Below the pieces are notes generated by a model. That model ran no database searches, was not told the origin of the DNA, and worked only from the letters and a program-made list of their open reading frames with translations. A stretch of 64,000 nt of DNA, from contig JACCIC010000176.1 of NCBI GenBank assembly GCA_018907035.1, positions 254,501 to 318,500 on the forward strand, written 5' to 3'. The DNA is from Sycobia sp. Sy_11. Its lineage: Eukaryota > Arthropoda > Insecta > Hymenoptera > Epichrysomallidae. Below, piece by piece: positions 20,646 to 30,559 of the stretch (its first letter is position 1; every line of letters starts with the position of its first letter). Both the position numbers and the translations under genes were made by a program.

Positions 20646-21931
20646 TCAGGTATGTGAATAAGTCTTTCCCGTTTTTTTTCAAATTTTGAGCCTTTATTGT
20701 GAAAAAATGGTTACAAATGAATTATTGAAAGTATTGGCCATCGCTAGCTACAACTTTTTCCCATCTTTCTGGCAACATACGAATCCCGTTGCGAAAAAAT
20801 TCGACCGGTTTGGCCTCTATCCAGTCATCCACCCATTTTTTGGCTTCCTCGTAGGGATGGAAGTGCTGGTCAGCCAGGCCATGCGTCATCGATCTGAAGA
20901 GATGGTAATCAGACGGAGCAACGTCTGGACTATACGGCAGGTGGGGTAGGACTTCCCATTTGAGAGTTTCTAAGTATGTTTTCACCGGCGGTGCAACATG
21001 TGGGCGAGCATTGTCATGTTGCAAAATAACTTTGTCGTGCCTGTCGGAGTATTGTGGCCGTTTTTCTCGCAGTGCGCGGCTCAAACGCATCAATTGTCGT
21101 CGGTAGACCTCGCCTGTGATCCTTTCATACGGTTTCAGAAGCTCATAGTAAACCACACCTAGCTGGTCCCACCATATACAGAGCATGAGCTTGGCGCCAT
21201 GAATATTTGGCTTGGCCGTCGATGATGATGCATGGCCGGGTAGTCCCCATGATTTTCTTCGCTTCGGATTATCGTAACGTATCCACTTTTCATCGCCAGT
21301 CACGATACGATGCAGAAAACCCTTTCTTTTATGTCGCTGAAGCAGCTGTTCGCAAGTGAAAAAACGCCGTTCGACGTCTCTCAGCTTCAGTTCGTACGGC
21401 ACCCAATTTCCTTGCTTTTGGATCATTCCCATGGCTTTCAAACGCTTGGAAATGGTTGTTCGGTCAACTCCCAGTGCTTCAGCAAGTTCTTCTTGCGTTT
21501 GACAAGAATCTTCGTCAAGCAAAGTCGCCAATTCTCGATCTTCAAAGATTTGCGGCCGCCCGGAACGCTCCTTGTCTTCCACGTCGAAATCACCGCTTTT
21601 GAAGCGTCGAAACCATCCGCGAACACTTGAATCATCGACACAACCTTCTCCATAAGCCTCCTGAAGCAATCGATGCGTCTCGGCAGCAGATTTCTTCAAA
21701 TTGAACCAATAAAGTGAAACTTCCCGCAAATGACGTCGACTCGGCTCAAATTTCGACATTTTCACGATATCAAAAATTTATGATGCGAAAAAATTTTAAC
21801 TAATGTGTTAGTATGGAATTGTTGACATATGAATAAGCTTTGATTATGACATATGTAACCATTGAATACTCGCACAGTATTGCTGGCGCCATCTCTTACA
21901 AAAAACGGGAAAGACTTATTCACACTCCTAA
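20646..21931 (-). mobile_element. Mariner transposon, mellifera type, apparently complete
   Basis: The element is 1286 bp with a TA on each side (20644-20645 and 21932-21933). Terminal inverted repeats of about 30 bp are visible: on the left CAGG, two variable bases, then TGTGAATAAGTCTTTCCCG, and on the right the reverse complement ending TTCACACTCCTAA. It is oriented on the minus strand and carries one uninterrupted transposase gene. It lies inside the gypsy-1 protease region, so it is younger than gypsy-1. Confidence 0.92.
20722..21759 (-). CDS. Mariner transposase, full-length open frame
   Basis: The frame has 345 codons from the ATG at 21759; an upstream GTG in frame is not preferred. 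This equals the usual mariner length. Two N-terminal helix-turn-helix regions are suggested (residues about 5-110, with HLREVSLYWFNLKKSAAETH and EELAEALGVDRTTISKRLKA). The mellifera-type signature WVPYELKLRDVERRFFTCEQ follows. The DD34D catalytic triad is visible: D in VTGDEKWIRYDN, D in LQHDNARPHVAP, and D in YSPDVAPSDYHLFRSM. No stop or frameshift is seen. The enzyme cuts at the terminal repeats and reinserts into TA. Whether it is active cannot be told from sequence. Confidence 0.93.
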   Translation of the reverse strand: MSKFEPSRRHLREVSLYWFNLKKSAAETHRLLQEAYGEGCVDDSSVRGWFRRFKSGDFDVEDKERSGRPQIFEDRELATLLDEDSCQTQEELAEALGVDRTTISKRLKAMGMIQKQGNWVPYELKLRDVERRFFTCEQLLQRHKRKGFLHRIVTGDEKWIRYDNPKRRKSWGLPGHASSSTAKPNIHGAKLMLCIWWDQLGVVYYELLKPYERITGEVYRRQLMRLSRALREKRPQYSDRHDKVILQHDNARPHVAPPVKTYLETLKWEVLPHLPYSPDVAPSDYHLFRSMTHGLADQHFHPYEEAKKWVDDWIEAKPVEFFRNGIRMLPERWEKVVASDGQYFQ

Positions 21932-22078
21932 TAGATTCAGGCAAATATTTTTATTTCAAGAATTGGTTTCAAATAATTATGTTTCGTTCGATTTAACGCC
22001 TGCAAGGATGCCATCGCAAGCTGTACATATGATAGAACTAAAAAATAAAAAGAAAAATAATCGAATGGGGGATGTAAA

Positions 22079-23497
22079 ATAGTTTTAAAATTTCAATTGT
22101 TATGGTACAGAATTCGAAAAGCAAGTGATAAACATGTACAAAATTTAAATTTTCTATCAGAGGTCGAAAAGGAACGAGTTCAAGCTTTGTTGATCAAACA
22201 TCGCACAGTCTTTTTGAATAAACCTGGTCTCACAAATGTTTATCAACATACTATTATACCAACAGTAAGAAAATCTTATTCTGTTCCGTTAAAATTAAGA
22301 GTTGCGGTCGACAAAGAAATTCAAAACTTATTAGAGGACGGTATTATTGAGAGACCTACGAACGAATTTTGTAACCCACTTCGAATAGTTATTAAAAAGA
22401 ATGGTGATATTAGACTTGTATCGCGATGCACGATATTTAAATAATATTATAGCTTCAGATCAGGAATTACCACCTCGCATTGAAGAAATAATGTAAAAAT
22501 TTCTTAATACCCAAATTTTTTCAACTACTGATTTTGTTAGAGGATATTGACAAATTCCTCTTGTATCAAATTCTAGTAAATACACCGCATTTTTTAATGG
22601 TTCTTCGCTGTATCAATTTCGACGTATAATGTTTGGATTAAAAACAACTGGAAATGGTTTCATACGAGCACTTAGTCTGATATTAGATGAACTACTCAAA
22701 TTTGTTACTTGTTATATTAACGATTTACTCGTAGCGTCTAAGGATGTAGACGAACGTATTTTGCATTTAGACGCACTATTTCAGAGACTAACGGAGTATG
22801 GTTTTACTTTGTGCTTCGAGAAATCTTGTTTCTGTCGTGAATCTATACCATTTTTGAGGTTTATACTGTCCAGTAATGGAATTCGCGCCAATCCTAAAAG
22901 TATAAACAAAATAGTATCTTTTCTAAAACCTAAAGATAAACGTCAGTTGCAGTCTTTTCTGGGAATGTGTAGATATTATCGACGGGTTAGTGTGAGGCAC
23001 GTAAATTATGTTTATCCATTTCGCGATCTGCTAAATAATCATGTCTCATTTGTGTGGACTGAAAAACATACAGAGGCAATTGAATCCTTAAAACCAACTT
23101 TTATACAGGCTGTTGTACTAAATCACTATATAGCTGACACTTAATTTAAAGTACAGACAGATGCTAGTGATGTTGGTATTAGTGGTGTTCTTTATCAGTC
23201 TGATTCTGACAATAATCCGAATATTATTTCTTTAATTAGCCGAATTTTGAATAAGAATGAACGTCATTATAGTACAACTGATGAAAAGGAGCTACTGGCA
23301 GTAATTTATGCTATTTTGAAATTTCAAACATATTTAATGTATAATGAATTTGATATTATAACCCATCATCAAGCATTAACTTTCTTATTGATCACTCTCT
23401 TTACTGCTGCTCGATTAATGCGTTGGTCGTTGACGTTACAGGAATACACGTTTCGTATTCATCATTGTCGTGGAACGGATAATGTAATTGCCAATTG
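22079..23497 (+). pseudogene. Gypsy-1 reverse transcriptase and RNase H
   Basis: The first part (22097-22444) has FLSEVEKERVQALLIKHRTV then EIQNLLEDGIIERPTNEF, the RT entry. Stops follow to 22600. The 22629-23144 part reads MFGLKTTGNGFIRALSLIL and then YINDLLVASKD, where the RT box should be YIDD or YVDD; the second position is N, a catalytic loss. SFLGMCRYYRRV closes the RT thumb. RNase H follows with TDASDVGISGVLYQ, a stop-free 23247-23498 part (TDEKELLAVIYAILKFQTYL) and HHQALTFLL, where the expected aspartate is H. Confidence 0.8.
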
Positions 23498-23559
23498 ATT
23501 CAGTCGTCATTTTCAGAGTCAATGCTCCTATACCTCAAATCGATTTTTAATATAGAATG

Positions 23560-24576
23560 TTATCAAGCAGTTGCCTTCTGAAAATTTAAAACTATTTCTA
23601 AAACTATTGCAAGTTTACCAATACGAAAAAAATTGGTTAATAAATTTAGACAACTGCGCGAAATGCAAGAAGCAGACAAAAACTTGCAGGTAATAAAACT
23701 AAAATTGTCTGATAAATTACAAATGCATGAAGAGGATGGTTTTTTTACTGCAAATCCGCATACGATAATCATTGGCGAATTATTCTTCCAACGTCTACTG
23801 GCGGAGTTAAATATATCTTTGTTGTTCAAGATATTTTTTCTAAGCTTATTACACTATATCCTAATATACGTGCCACAACACGAGTATATTTAAATAAATT
23901 GTTTAATCATTATTTAGAGAAAGTAGGAAAAGCAAAGAAAATTTTGGCTAATCATGGTACTCAGTTTATGTCCCATTATTGGAAAAGTCGATTGGAAACC
24001 GTTAATATAAAAGTATTATATTCGTGAATTAGTCATTCACAATCGAATCCCGTAGAGCCTTCGATGCGTGAGATCGGTCGCCTCTTTCGGACATTTTGTT
24101 TTACTGCACACGCCAAGTGGGTAACATATGTAAAGAATATAGAAGATTGTCTTAATATGACATATCATCATAGTACAAAATGTATTCCATATGAATTACA
24201 TTATAATAAAAAGATTAATAAGCCATTACATAAATGATTTCCTTTATTAAAAGAGCAATCAATGTCATTACAAATACAATTAGCAAATGAGAATTTACAA
24301 CGAGCATTTGAACAACGTAGACAAAAACAAAAAACTATTAGCAAAGTAAAGTTCGAAAAGAGTGATCTGATCCTTCTTAAAGTGCCACATCTATCTGACG
24401 CTAATAAAAAAGAAATTTATAAATTTTTTCATTTGTATGAAGGTCCTTATAGGATTTGTCGCATGATAGGTTTGAATGCTTTTGATGTATGTGATATAAA
24501 TGAGAGAGACCTGATAAAAAGAATTTATAACCGATTGAATTTTAGTAATTATAATATACCTGTAATAAGATTATAA
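23560..24576 (+). pseudogene. Gypsy-1 integrase
   Basis: Pieces in changing frames show KFRQLREMQEADKNLQVIKL, then TGGVKYIFVVQD-like sequence, then ILANHGTQFMSHYWKSRLET. In the last the expected SDNGTQF aspartate is lost (NHG). SNPVEPSMREIGRLFRTF supplies the glutamate region. The last open part 24262-24576 is a long C-terminal domain with FEKSDLILLKVPHLSDANK and FFHLYEGPYRICRM. Damage to the catalytic aspartate and several stops make it inactive. Confidence 0.75.
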
Positions 24577-24658
24577 AAATACCTACTGTAGAATTTAACA
24601 ATGAATATGTATTTCGAAGCTTTCTGTAAAACTGTCAACCATCAAAAGGGTGATGATT

Positions 24659-25205
24659 TGTAACGGTTCAATATGGGTGTTGTATATATTATATATTTAC
24701 TGTGAACACTGCCACACGGTACATGAGACGTTGCGACACGTGATTGGATATCCCTACTATTTGAAGAGATGTGAAATTGTAAATATTAGGTTAGGCATCG
24801 ATTCGAGGTTAAACTCAATTTCGATATAACCGACAGATCGCAGTCGGAAATTTTAGCAGATAGAAGCTTCCGACTTGTTGAGAATATTCGTGAGTAAGAA
24901 GATCCCGAGATAGGTAAGTTGTATAGAATATGGATTATCACGTATCTATGTAATATTATATAATAATTATTGTACGTTCATATTTGTTAGTACGGGTGAC
25001 CGAGCTTGGCACCAAATAATACGTTGTCGAGGGGAAGCCTATATCGAGAGGGTCCTGCAATGTTATCGAGAATTCTAATCCGAAGAGTTCGACGGACGAC
25101 TTCGCCGCAGCATTAATCATCTATGGCATAAATAAATATGTTAGCGAGAAATTGTTAATACTGCGCATATGGTTAAAACTGCGAATAGTTTCCTTATACA
25201 ATGTT

Positions 25206-25250
<45 letters not shown>
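24659..25250 (+). repeat. Gypsy-1 3' LTR, first part
   Basis: It begins TGTAACGGTTCAATATG and runs through blocks shared with the 5' LTR into an (AT)n tract (25209-25250), where gypsy-2 is inserted. The missing end resumes at 36453. It carries two segments absent from the 5' LTR (around 24808-24870 and 24950-25140). Confidence 0.85.
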
Positions 25251-25253
<3 letters not shown>

Positions 25254-26392
25254 AACATGTATAGGTTAGTTCGACCTATACATGTTAATATTATTAACAA
25301 ATAGGAAGAAAGGGAGGGAAAAAGGGAAAAAGAGAGAGAGAGAAAGAGATTAAAGAGGAAGATAATATAGAAAAATTACTAATATAATATAGTTAGTTGT
25401 TCTTTTACCTGACAAAGTTTAGTTAGTGTAAAAATTTTACTCTTCTATTCTCCTAGCCATTGTTGGATATTAAAGTTGTTATTGTATTTCAACCATAACA
25501 GAGAAATTTATCTTTTTTTAATTTTCATCTAAATAAATAGTAAAAAAAGACAGTTTATTATATACAAAAAGATTATTGCCGAGGAAAGGCAATCAAACCG
25601 GCCGGTTTTATAACATCCAGTAACTCACGTGAATTTCGTCGTTGGGTTGTATTTTTTCAGCGTTGGTGTATTAAGGTGTATTAAGGTTGGTGTATTAAGG
25701 TTAGTGCATTTTTTTTTTATATATTTATTGTACTTTTAGTTTTCGGTACAATATTATATACTTTTACTTCTTTTTATTTATTTTCTTCCCGATTAAAATT
25801 ATTAGACATAACAAATTAATTTTAGTAGTGTGAGAGACGGAGAGATATAACCATAGACTAGGATAGCAAGAGTAGCAAGCGCGCATTCAACTTTATTTCA
25901 TAGTACACCTTGTTCTTCTTCAGGTGGCGCTCTTGTTGCTTTGTCTCTCCGTGAGACTTATAAATTCACCTCTCTCATACGCTGTGTGAACGGATACGCG
26001 CGTTAGTTAATCGCGGGTGCGTATTAGGTAGGGTTAGAATAACAATTGTTATAATTTTATTAAATTAAATAAAATTTTAAATTGTTTTATTGACTATCAA
26101 AATAGATTCACTTTTGATTTAATTTTTCTTATATATTAGAGAATATTATACACATTCTCCCCCCTGTACCTAATCATTAATCCGTCTTTCCCTGGATTAC
26201 TGATAATTTATCCAAATATATTATTATTTATATAATTTCCAGTTAAGTAAAGGTAAGTCTGAGGAATAAATAACAGCAAAGAACCTACGGTCCAAAAAGA
26301 TTGTTTTAAACAATTTAATCCGTTCGGGGTTCTTTGCACCTCTGTTAACGGGAACATCTACCGGGTGTTTAACTATTAAGTACCCCGTTACA
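25251..26392 (+). repeat. Gypsy-2 5' LTR (1142 bp)
   Basis: TGTAAC...GTTACA termini. It opens with a perfect hairpin (arms 25253-25266 and 25274-25287), then a GA-rich block near 25305-25350. A short tandem repeat of GGTGTATTAAGG near 25670-25700 is expanded relative to the 3' LTR. A TATA-like CTTATAAATTCAC lies near 25968, and an AT-rich end has AATAAA-like signals near 26070. Confidence 0.92.
25253..25287. repeat. Hairpin at the LTR start
   Basis: TAACATGTATAGGT and ACCTATACATGTTA are perfect reverse complements (14 bp) around a 7-nt loop TAGTTCG. The same hairpin recurs at 35347-35381. Confidence 0.9.
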
Positions 26393-26396
26393 GAAA

Positions 26397-26414
26397 TGGC
26401 GCCCAACGTGCTTT
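26397..26414 (+). promoter_or_regulatory. Gypsy-2 primer-binding site
   Basis: TGGCGCCCAACGTG begins four bases after the 5' LTR terminus. It has the form of a retroelement primer-binding site complementary to a tRNA 3' end (starts TGG). I do not assign the tRNA. Confidence 0.8.
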
Positions 26415-26675
26415 AGAAATTTGAGAGGAAATTATTTTTTTTAATAATATCTTTTCTCTCACTCATATAGTAATTTTGTCAAAGCACTTGGCGAATTAAA
26501 ATACGCCAATTTCGAACCCACGAGGGAAAAATTTTCTTTTGTATTTTTAAATAAATTTTTCTTTTCTTATTGTTAATAAGAAAGAAAATTTAGTTTTCTT
26601 CCCTCGTTCCTCAGACTACTTTAAAAAAAAAAAAGACGTGATTAAAAGATACAAAATTTTTTTTTTGTGTGTATC

Positions 26676-26689
26676 TTTTATAATATCAG
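26676..26689. repeat. PLE target-site duplication, left (14 bp)
   Basis: TTTTATAATATCAG here and at 27888-27901 flank a PLE insertion in the gypsy-2 leader. Removing one copy and the insert restores a continuous leader. Confidence 0.85.
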
Positions 26690-26755
26690 ATTAATAAATA
26701 TTTTTTTTATTGGTCTTACAGTCCAATCAATTCAATCTAAAAATAAAATAAAAAT

Positions 26756-26786
<31 letters not shown>

Positions 26787-27048
26787 TAAATAAAAAAAAA
26801 GAAAATAAAAATTAAAAATAAAAATTATATTCAAAATTAAATTAAAATTATAATGACAGTCAGACTGTCCTTGTTTACATTCACCCCCGTATTCTAACCT
26901 TTATGCCTCTTGCAAACAAACTAAAAATGATACATAATTGAAAATACGTTTGGTACAAGTTTACCAACATAAAATAAAAAATAATCAAAGATCGAACGTA
27001 CGCAGTCTGCAAAAGTTGCAAATTTGCCTTACTTTTTGAACACACCTC

Positions 27049-27132
<84 letters not shown>

Positions 27133-27195
27133 ATTATATATTATGTTTTATATATATATAATTTAATTGTACTGCCATAGTTTAATTTAATATAA

Positions 27196-27414
27196 TTTAC
27201 GTAGCTCACATATTACTTTTGGTTTAAAAGAGCATTGTTTAAAGTTTTTACATTCTTTTGATTTTGTGAATGTGGATACTTTGGAACATGGTATTAATAA
27301 TAAATATAAACGGGAGAGTCTTGAAAGTATTCACATTTCCAGGAATCGAAATAATGTGAATTTAATGTTAGAGTCTGGTAGATTGGACAGTGTTTATCAT
27401 TCCTTATTAAATTG
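27196..27414 (+). pseudogene. PLE protein C-terminal end
   Basis: In frame: LRSSHITFGLKEHCLKFLH, SFDFVNVDTLEHGINNKY, RESLESIHISRNRNNVNLM, and LESGRLDSVYHSLLN then TGA. It matches the last 80 or so residues of the PLE frame at 56.2 kb. No catalytic part is included because of 5' truncation. Confidence 0.8.
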
Positions 27415-27520
27415 ATTGGTTTTGGACAATTTGTGTAGAGGGGGAATTTATATTTAATTTACTAAATTTGGTGGTAGGGATGGGTATATACAGATTAGAA
27501 TATAAGGTTTAGTTTAGTCC

Positions 27521-27550
27521 CTGATGAGGAGCCGTAGCGAGCTCGAAACG
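27521..27550 (+). ncRNA. Hammerhead-like ribozyme core in PLE 3' region
   Basis: The sequence is CTGATGAGGAGCC, GTAGCGAGCTC, GAAACG. CUGAUGA and GAAA are the two invariant hammerhead blocks, joined by a small GAGC/GCTC stem. Upstream AGGGA (27475 region) could pair with TCCCT just before the core to form stem I. Hammerhead motifs are known in Penelope-like elements. Stem III would be very short, so folding needs testing. Confidence 0.65.
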
Positions 27551-27754
27551 TTGGACAAGTCTTCAATTAGGTAAGGGTGTTGGAGACAGTCAGACTGCAC
27601 TTTACTAACAAAGAATTTTTTCAGCTAATATTTTATTTTCAGATTAGTCTACGAGGGTGAATATAAACAAAGACAGTCTGACTTTCATTATAATTTTAAT
27701 TTAATTTTTAATTTATATTTTATTTTTAATTTATATTTTATTTTTTTTTATTTA

Positions 27755-27785
<31 letters not shown>

Positions 27786-27887
27786 ATTTTTATTTTATTT
27801 TTATATTGAATTGATTGGACTGTAAGACCAATAAAAAAATATTTATTAATTTGTATATGAGCAGTCGACAAAAGTACAATTCAATGG

Positions 27888-27901
27888 TTTTATAATATCA
27901 G
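27888..27901. repeat. PLE target-site duplication, right (14 bp)
   Basis: TTTTATAATATCAG, identical to 26676-26689. Confidence 0.85.
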
Positions 27902-28630
27902 GCTATATACAGGGTCTACCCTCCTTATCGAATAGGTGTCGCACCCGTAGGCGTTAAAGTAAATATTTGCGTTAGCGTTTTAAAATATCGGTCACACAGG
28001 ATAAACAGTGTAAAGTGTGCGTGACGTGACTCCTTACAGAAACTAGGGGAATAAAAATAGTTTTAATTTTTTTTGTGTGAGTATTTTGTTGTTGGTATTT
28101 TGACAAAGCCTGAGCCTAGTTCCATCTTTTAAAAAGTGGAGTAGGCAGAAGTGTTGAGCTTGTATGTTCCTGGGCTTAGAATACATTTTCTATTTATTGT
28201 ATTTGTTTTTGTTTTATTTACGTATTAACTATTTTGTTAATTGTTTTTTATTATATTTTTTTTTTATTTTATTAAACTAATAATATTTAAATATAGTAGG
28301 AATTGATACCTCTCAAGGGACGGAGACATCAATTCCTACCATTAAAAAATAAATACAATAAAATCAAAGCCCAGGATAACACCTCAGGCTTGCCATACAA
28401 GGCAATACAAATTAATTTAAGGCTTTCCCAAAAAGAGGAGTGACCTCACAAATACTGAGGAACTCAAATTGTGTTAGGTAGGAAATATTTTCTATTGTAT
28501 TTTTTTTCCTTTAGATTATAGAGAGCACCCATTTTTTTTTAGCAGGTCCCTCTAAAGATAATAGCAACACAATTTGAGTTATCCTCCACTTTTATCGTTG
28601 TATATATAGGTATCTTTTGTGTATTACAAC
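27902..28630 (+). other. Gypsy-2 leader, second part
   Basis: Non-coding sequence between the PLE insertion and the Gag start. It contains a T-rich stretch near 28200-28270 and a pair of related segments (GGAATTGATACCTCTC near 28302 and ATCAATTCCTACC near 28330) that can pair. It may hold packaging or splice signals, but none can be identified. Confidence 0.5.
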
Positions 28631-30559
28631 ATGGCCAAGAGATCAACCTCTCCCTCCTTTAAAGCACCGTCGACTCCAGTCGACCAATGGTGCTTATACC
28701 TAACAAGAGGTGAAGTTGATGATTACCTCCATCAGCTGTCTCTGCGAAGCGATGGTACGATATTTGACCTGCTTCGCAGAATAAACCAATGGCTGAAAGG
28801 AGAGTATGACCAGGATTATTTTGTAGAAGAAATAGAAGAAGATCCGGGTCATGTCTTTCTTAAGCATGAGTCAGCCAGGAAATCCTTCATTGAAAGGATT
28901 ATTGCCCAGGGCGATCCTTCCTGGCTAGACTCAACGGGTGATGGAGAAGAGAGGCATCCGTTGGAGTCACTGGAGCATGACGAAGAAGTCCAACGGAATC
29001 TCGAAGCCTCTAGATTACGCTTGAGGGTGGGTCTGACCATCCAGCCTGGTGTGGATGAGCAGACGACTGCAGGAGGCCTACTCCTCCCACAAGAACAGTC
29101 GGGACAGACGACCCCACCCCCGTCGTCAAGCGCAATCCCCACTACCACACCTGGCAGTCTACCTCCATGCACAATGTAGGATATTCTACAGTTTATGGCA
29201 ATTCAAGACCAACGAACTAAGAGGTTAGAAGAAGCGTTGGCTGTCATAACCAACCAATTGTCAGCTATATCTCAAATTCGTTCCACACCGATCAGCAGTA
29301 CACGACTGGCCGACGACCCTGCACGGAAGAAGGTGCAGATACAAGACACATTTGTGTGTCACGCATCCACCGTGCAGGAAGAATCGTCAGTCTCCCTACA
29401 ACCTCCAGCCATTGATGTTTCGACGCCACGCTCAAGCCCTCGAGTCCGTGAACGTGGCTGGAAGGGGGGGAACTCCTCGAAGCCAACAGAAACTTCGAGG
29501 ATTACGCTGTCCGGAGGATTGCCCAGTGAGAAGTTAGAATTCATTGGGGGATCCAAGAGGGATATAGGTTTAGTGGTCCGTAAATGGGATATCCATTATG
29601 AAGATTCCCATCAGGACCTAGAATTATTCCTCAAGCGGATAGAGGAGCGCCAAAGAAGTTCGCAAATATTGGACGAAGAATTAACACAGTTGCTCCCCGA
29701 AATATTCAAGGGGAAGGCAGAGTTATGGCTCGACGCTTTAAGAAAAAGAGGCATAACCACCTGGAGTGAGGTCCGTACCGCTGCAAAAGAATGGTACGGA
29801 GCCGGTCCAGAATATCGAGGAAAATGGGCTAGAGAAGCCGAAACTCGAACTCAAGAAGCCAACGAACCTTCGAGTGATTATATCGCTCGTTTCCTCTCGA
29901 TATTCGATCGGCTAAATCCACCTCTCCCCGAGACAGAGCAATTGGATAGACTGCTGCGTAATGCACGCCCCGAAATCCAGCGAAGGATACCAAGGAAATC
30001 CATTAGCAATGTGCGGGAATTTCTAAATTTGGCCACAGATGCCGAATTTGCATTGGAGTGTGAAAACTGCTATCACACTCCTTCGCCGGATAAGGCGATT
30101 TTGCGCGAAGCCGCATATAAATCGCCGAATTCCAAACGGGCTAGAACTAAAGTGGCTGTAACTGTACATCAGGAAAATCCCGATCAAGAAAATAGGATCA
30201 ATCCTGATATGGCAGAAATATGCAAGCTACTAACTCGTTTGGAATCAAAATTCGGGCAGGTGGGATCATCTAGTAGACCGTCTACTTCTCAGGGAGATCG
30301 AAGGCCGAAACCAGAAGAAGAAAGAAGAAGGCCTTCGAAAACGAACCGCCAACCCTGGAGGCGGAATCGAACACCCCCTAAGAAGAAGTCTACTAGAACT
30401 ACCAATCCGGAGCAGGTTAACAAAACTCCGGAGGGTCGTCCTCCAGATCAGAAGAAGAGTAAGGACGGTCCGGTTAAATGTTATAAATGTGGTGAAATGG
30501 GTTACCGCATTTATAACTGCCCGAAATGTTCGGGAAACGGAAAGCAAGGCGGCCAATAG
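28631..30559 (+). pseudogene. Gypsy-2 Gag with SAP-like N-terminus and one zinc knuckle
   Basis: There is one reading frame from the ATG at 28631 to a TAG at 30557, interrupted only by an in-frame TAG at 29177. The N-terminal block TRGEVDDYLHQLSL then GTIFDLLRRINQWLKG has the leucine/arginine spacing of a SAP-like DNA-binding fold. A polar linker leads to the capsid-like part (FLKRIEERQRSSQILDEEL, LLPEIFKGKAELWLDALRK, ETRTQEANEPSSDYIARFL, RLLRNARPEIQRRIP). The basic C-terminus has CYKCGEMGYRIYNC, a CX2CX4HX4C knuckle in which H is replaced by Y. Full length would be about 640 residues. It is disabled only by the single stop and the altered knuckle. Confidence 0.88.

Larger units (their letters stand above)
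20340..22078 (+). pseudogene. Gypsy-1 protease region, interrupted by mariner
   Basis: Before 20401 the frame reads SMLLDTEAK, where an aspartic protease would have a D-T/S-G-A/S motif, so the active-site glycine is lost. The open part 20401-20645 continues with NRGTTIKKQVQLKLKIWEFE and ITGLNTNMIASIDWLTKFKV, typical of the second half of the protease fold. The mariner at 20646-21931 separates it from the continuation at 21934-22078 (IFLFQELVSNNYVSF, then a stop). Confidence 0.7.
26690..27887. mobile_element. Two-tailed PLE insertion with mariner-like scrap inside
   Basis: The left part (26690 to about 26897) is a minus-strand PLE 3' tail: GGTCTTACAGTCC, an A-rich array, the dyad and TTCACCCCCGTA. 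The right part (about 27196-27887) is plus strand: the PLE C-terminus to its stop (27414), hammerhead core, dyads, T-rich array and the terminal segment with GCAGTCGACAAAAGTAC. Between them lies sequence ending in TTTTTGAACACACCTCA, similar to the mariner end at 4.7 kb, and two (TA)n tracts (27051-27139). Perfect 14-bp duplications flank the whole. Confidence 0.85.
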
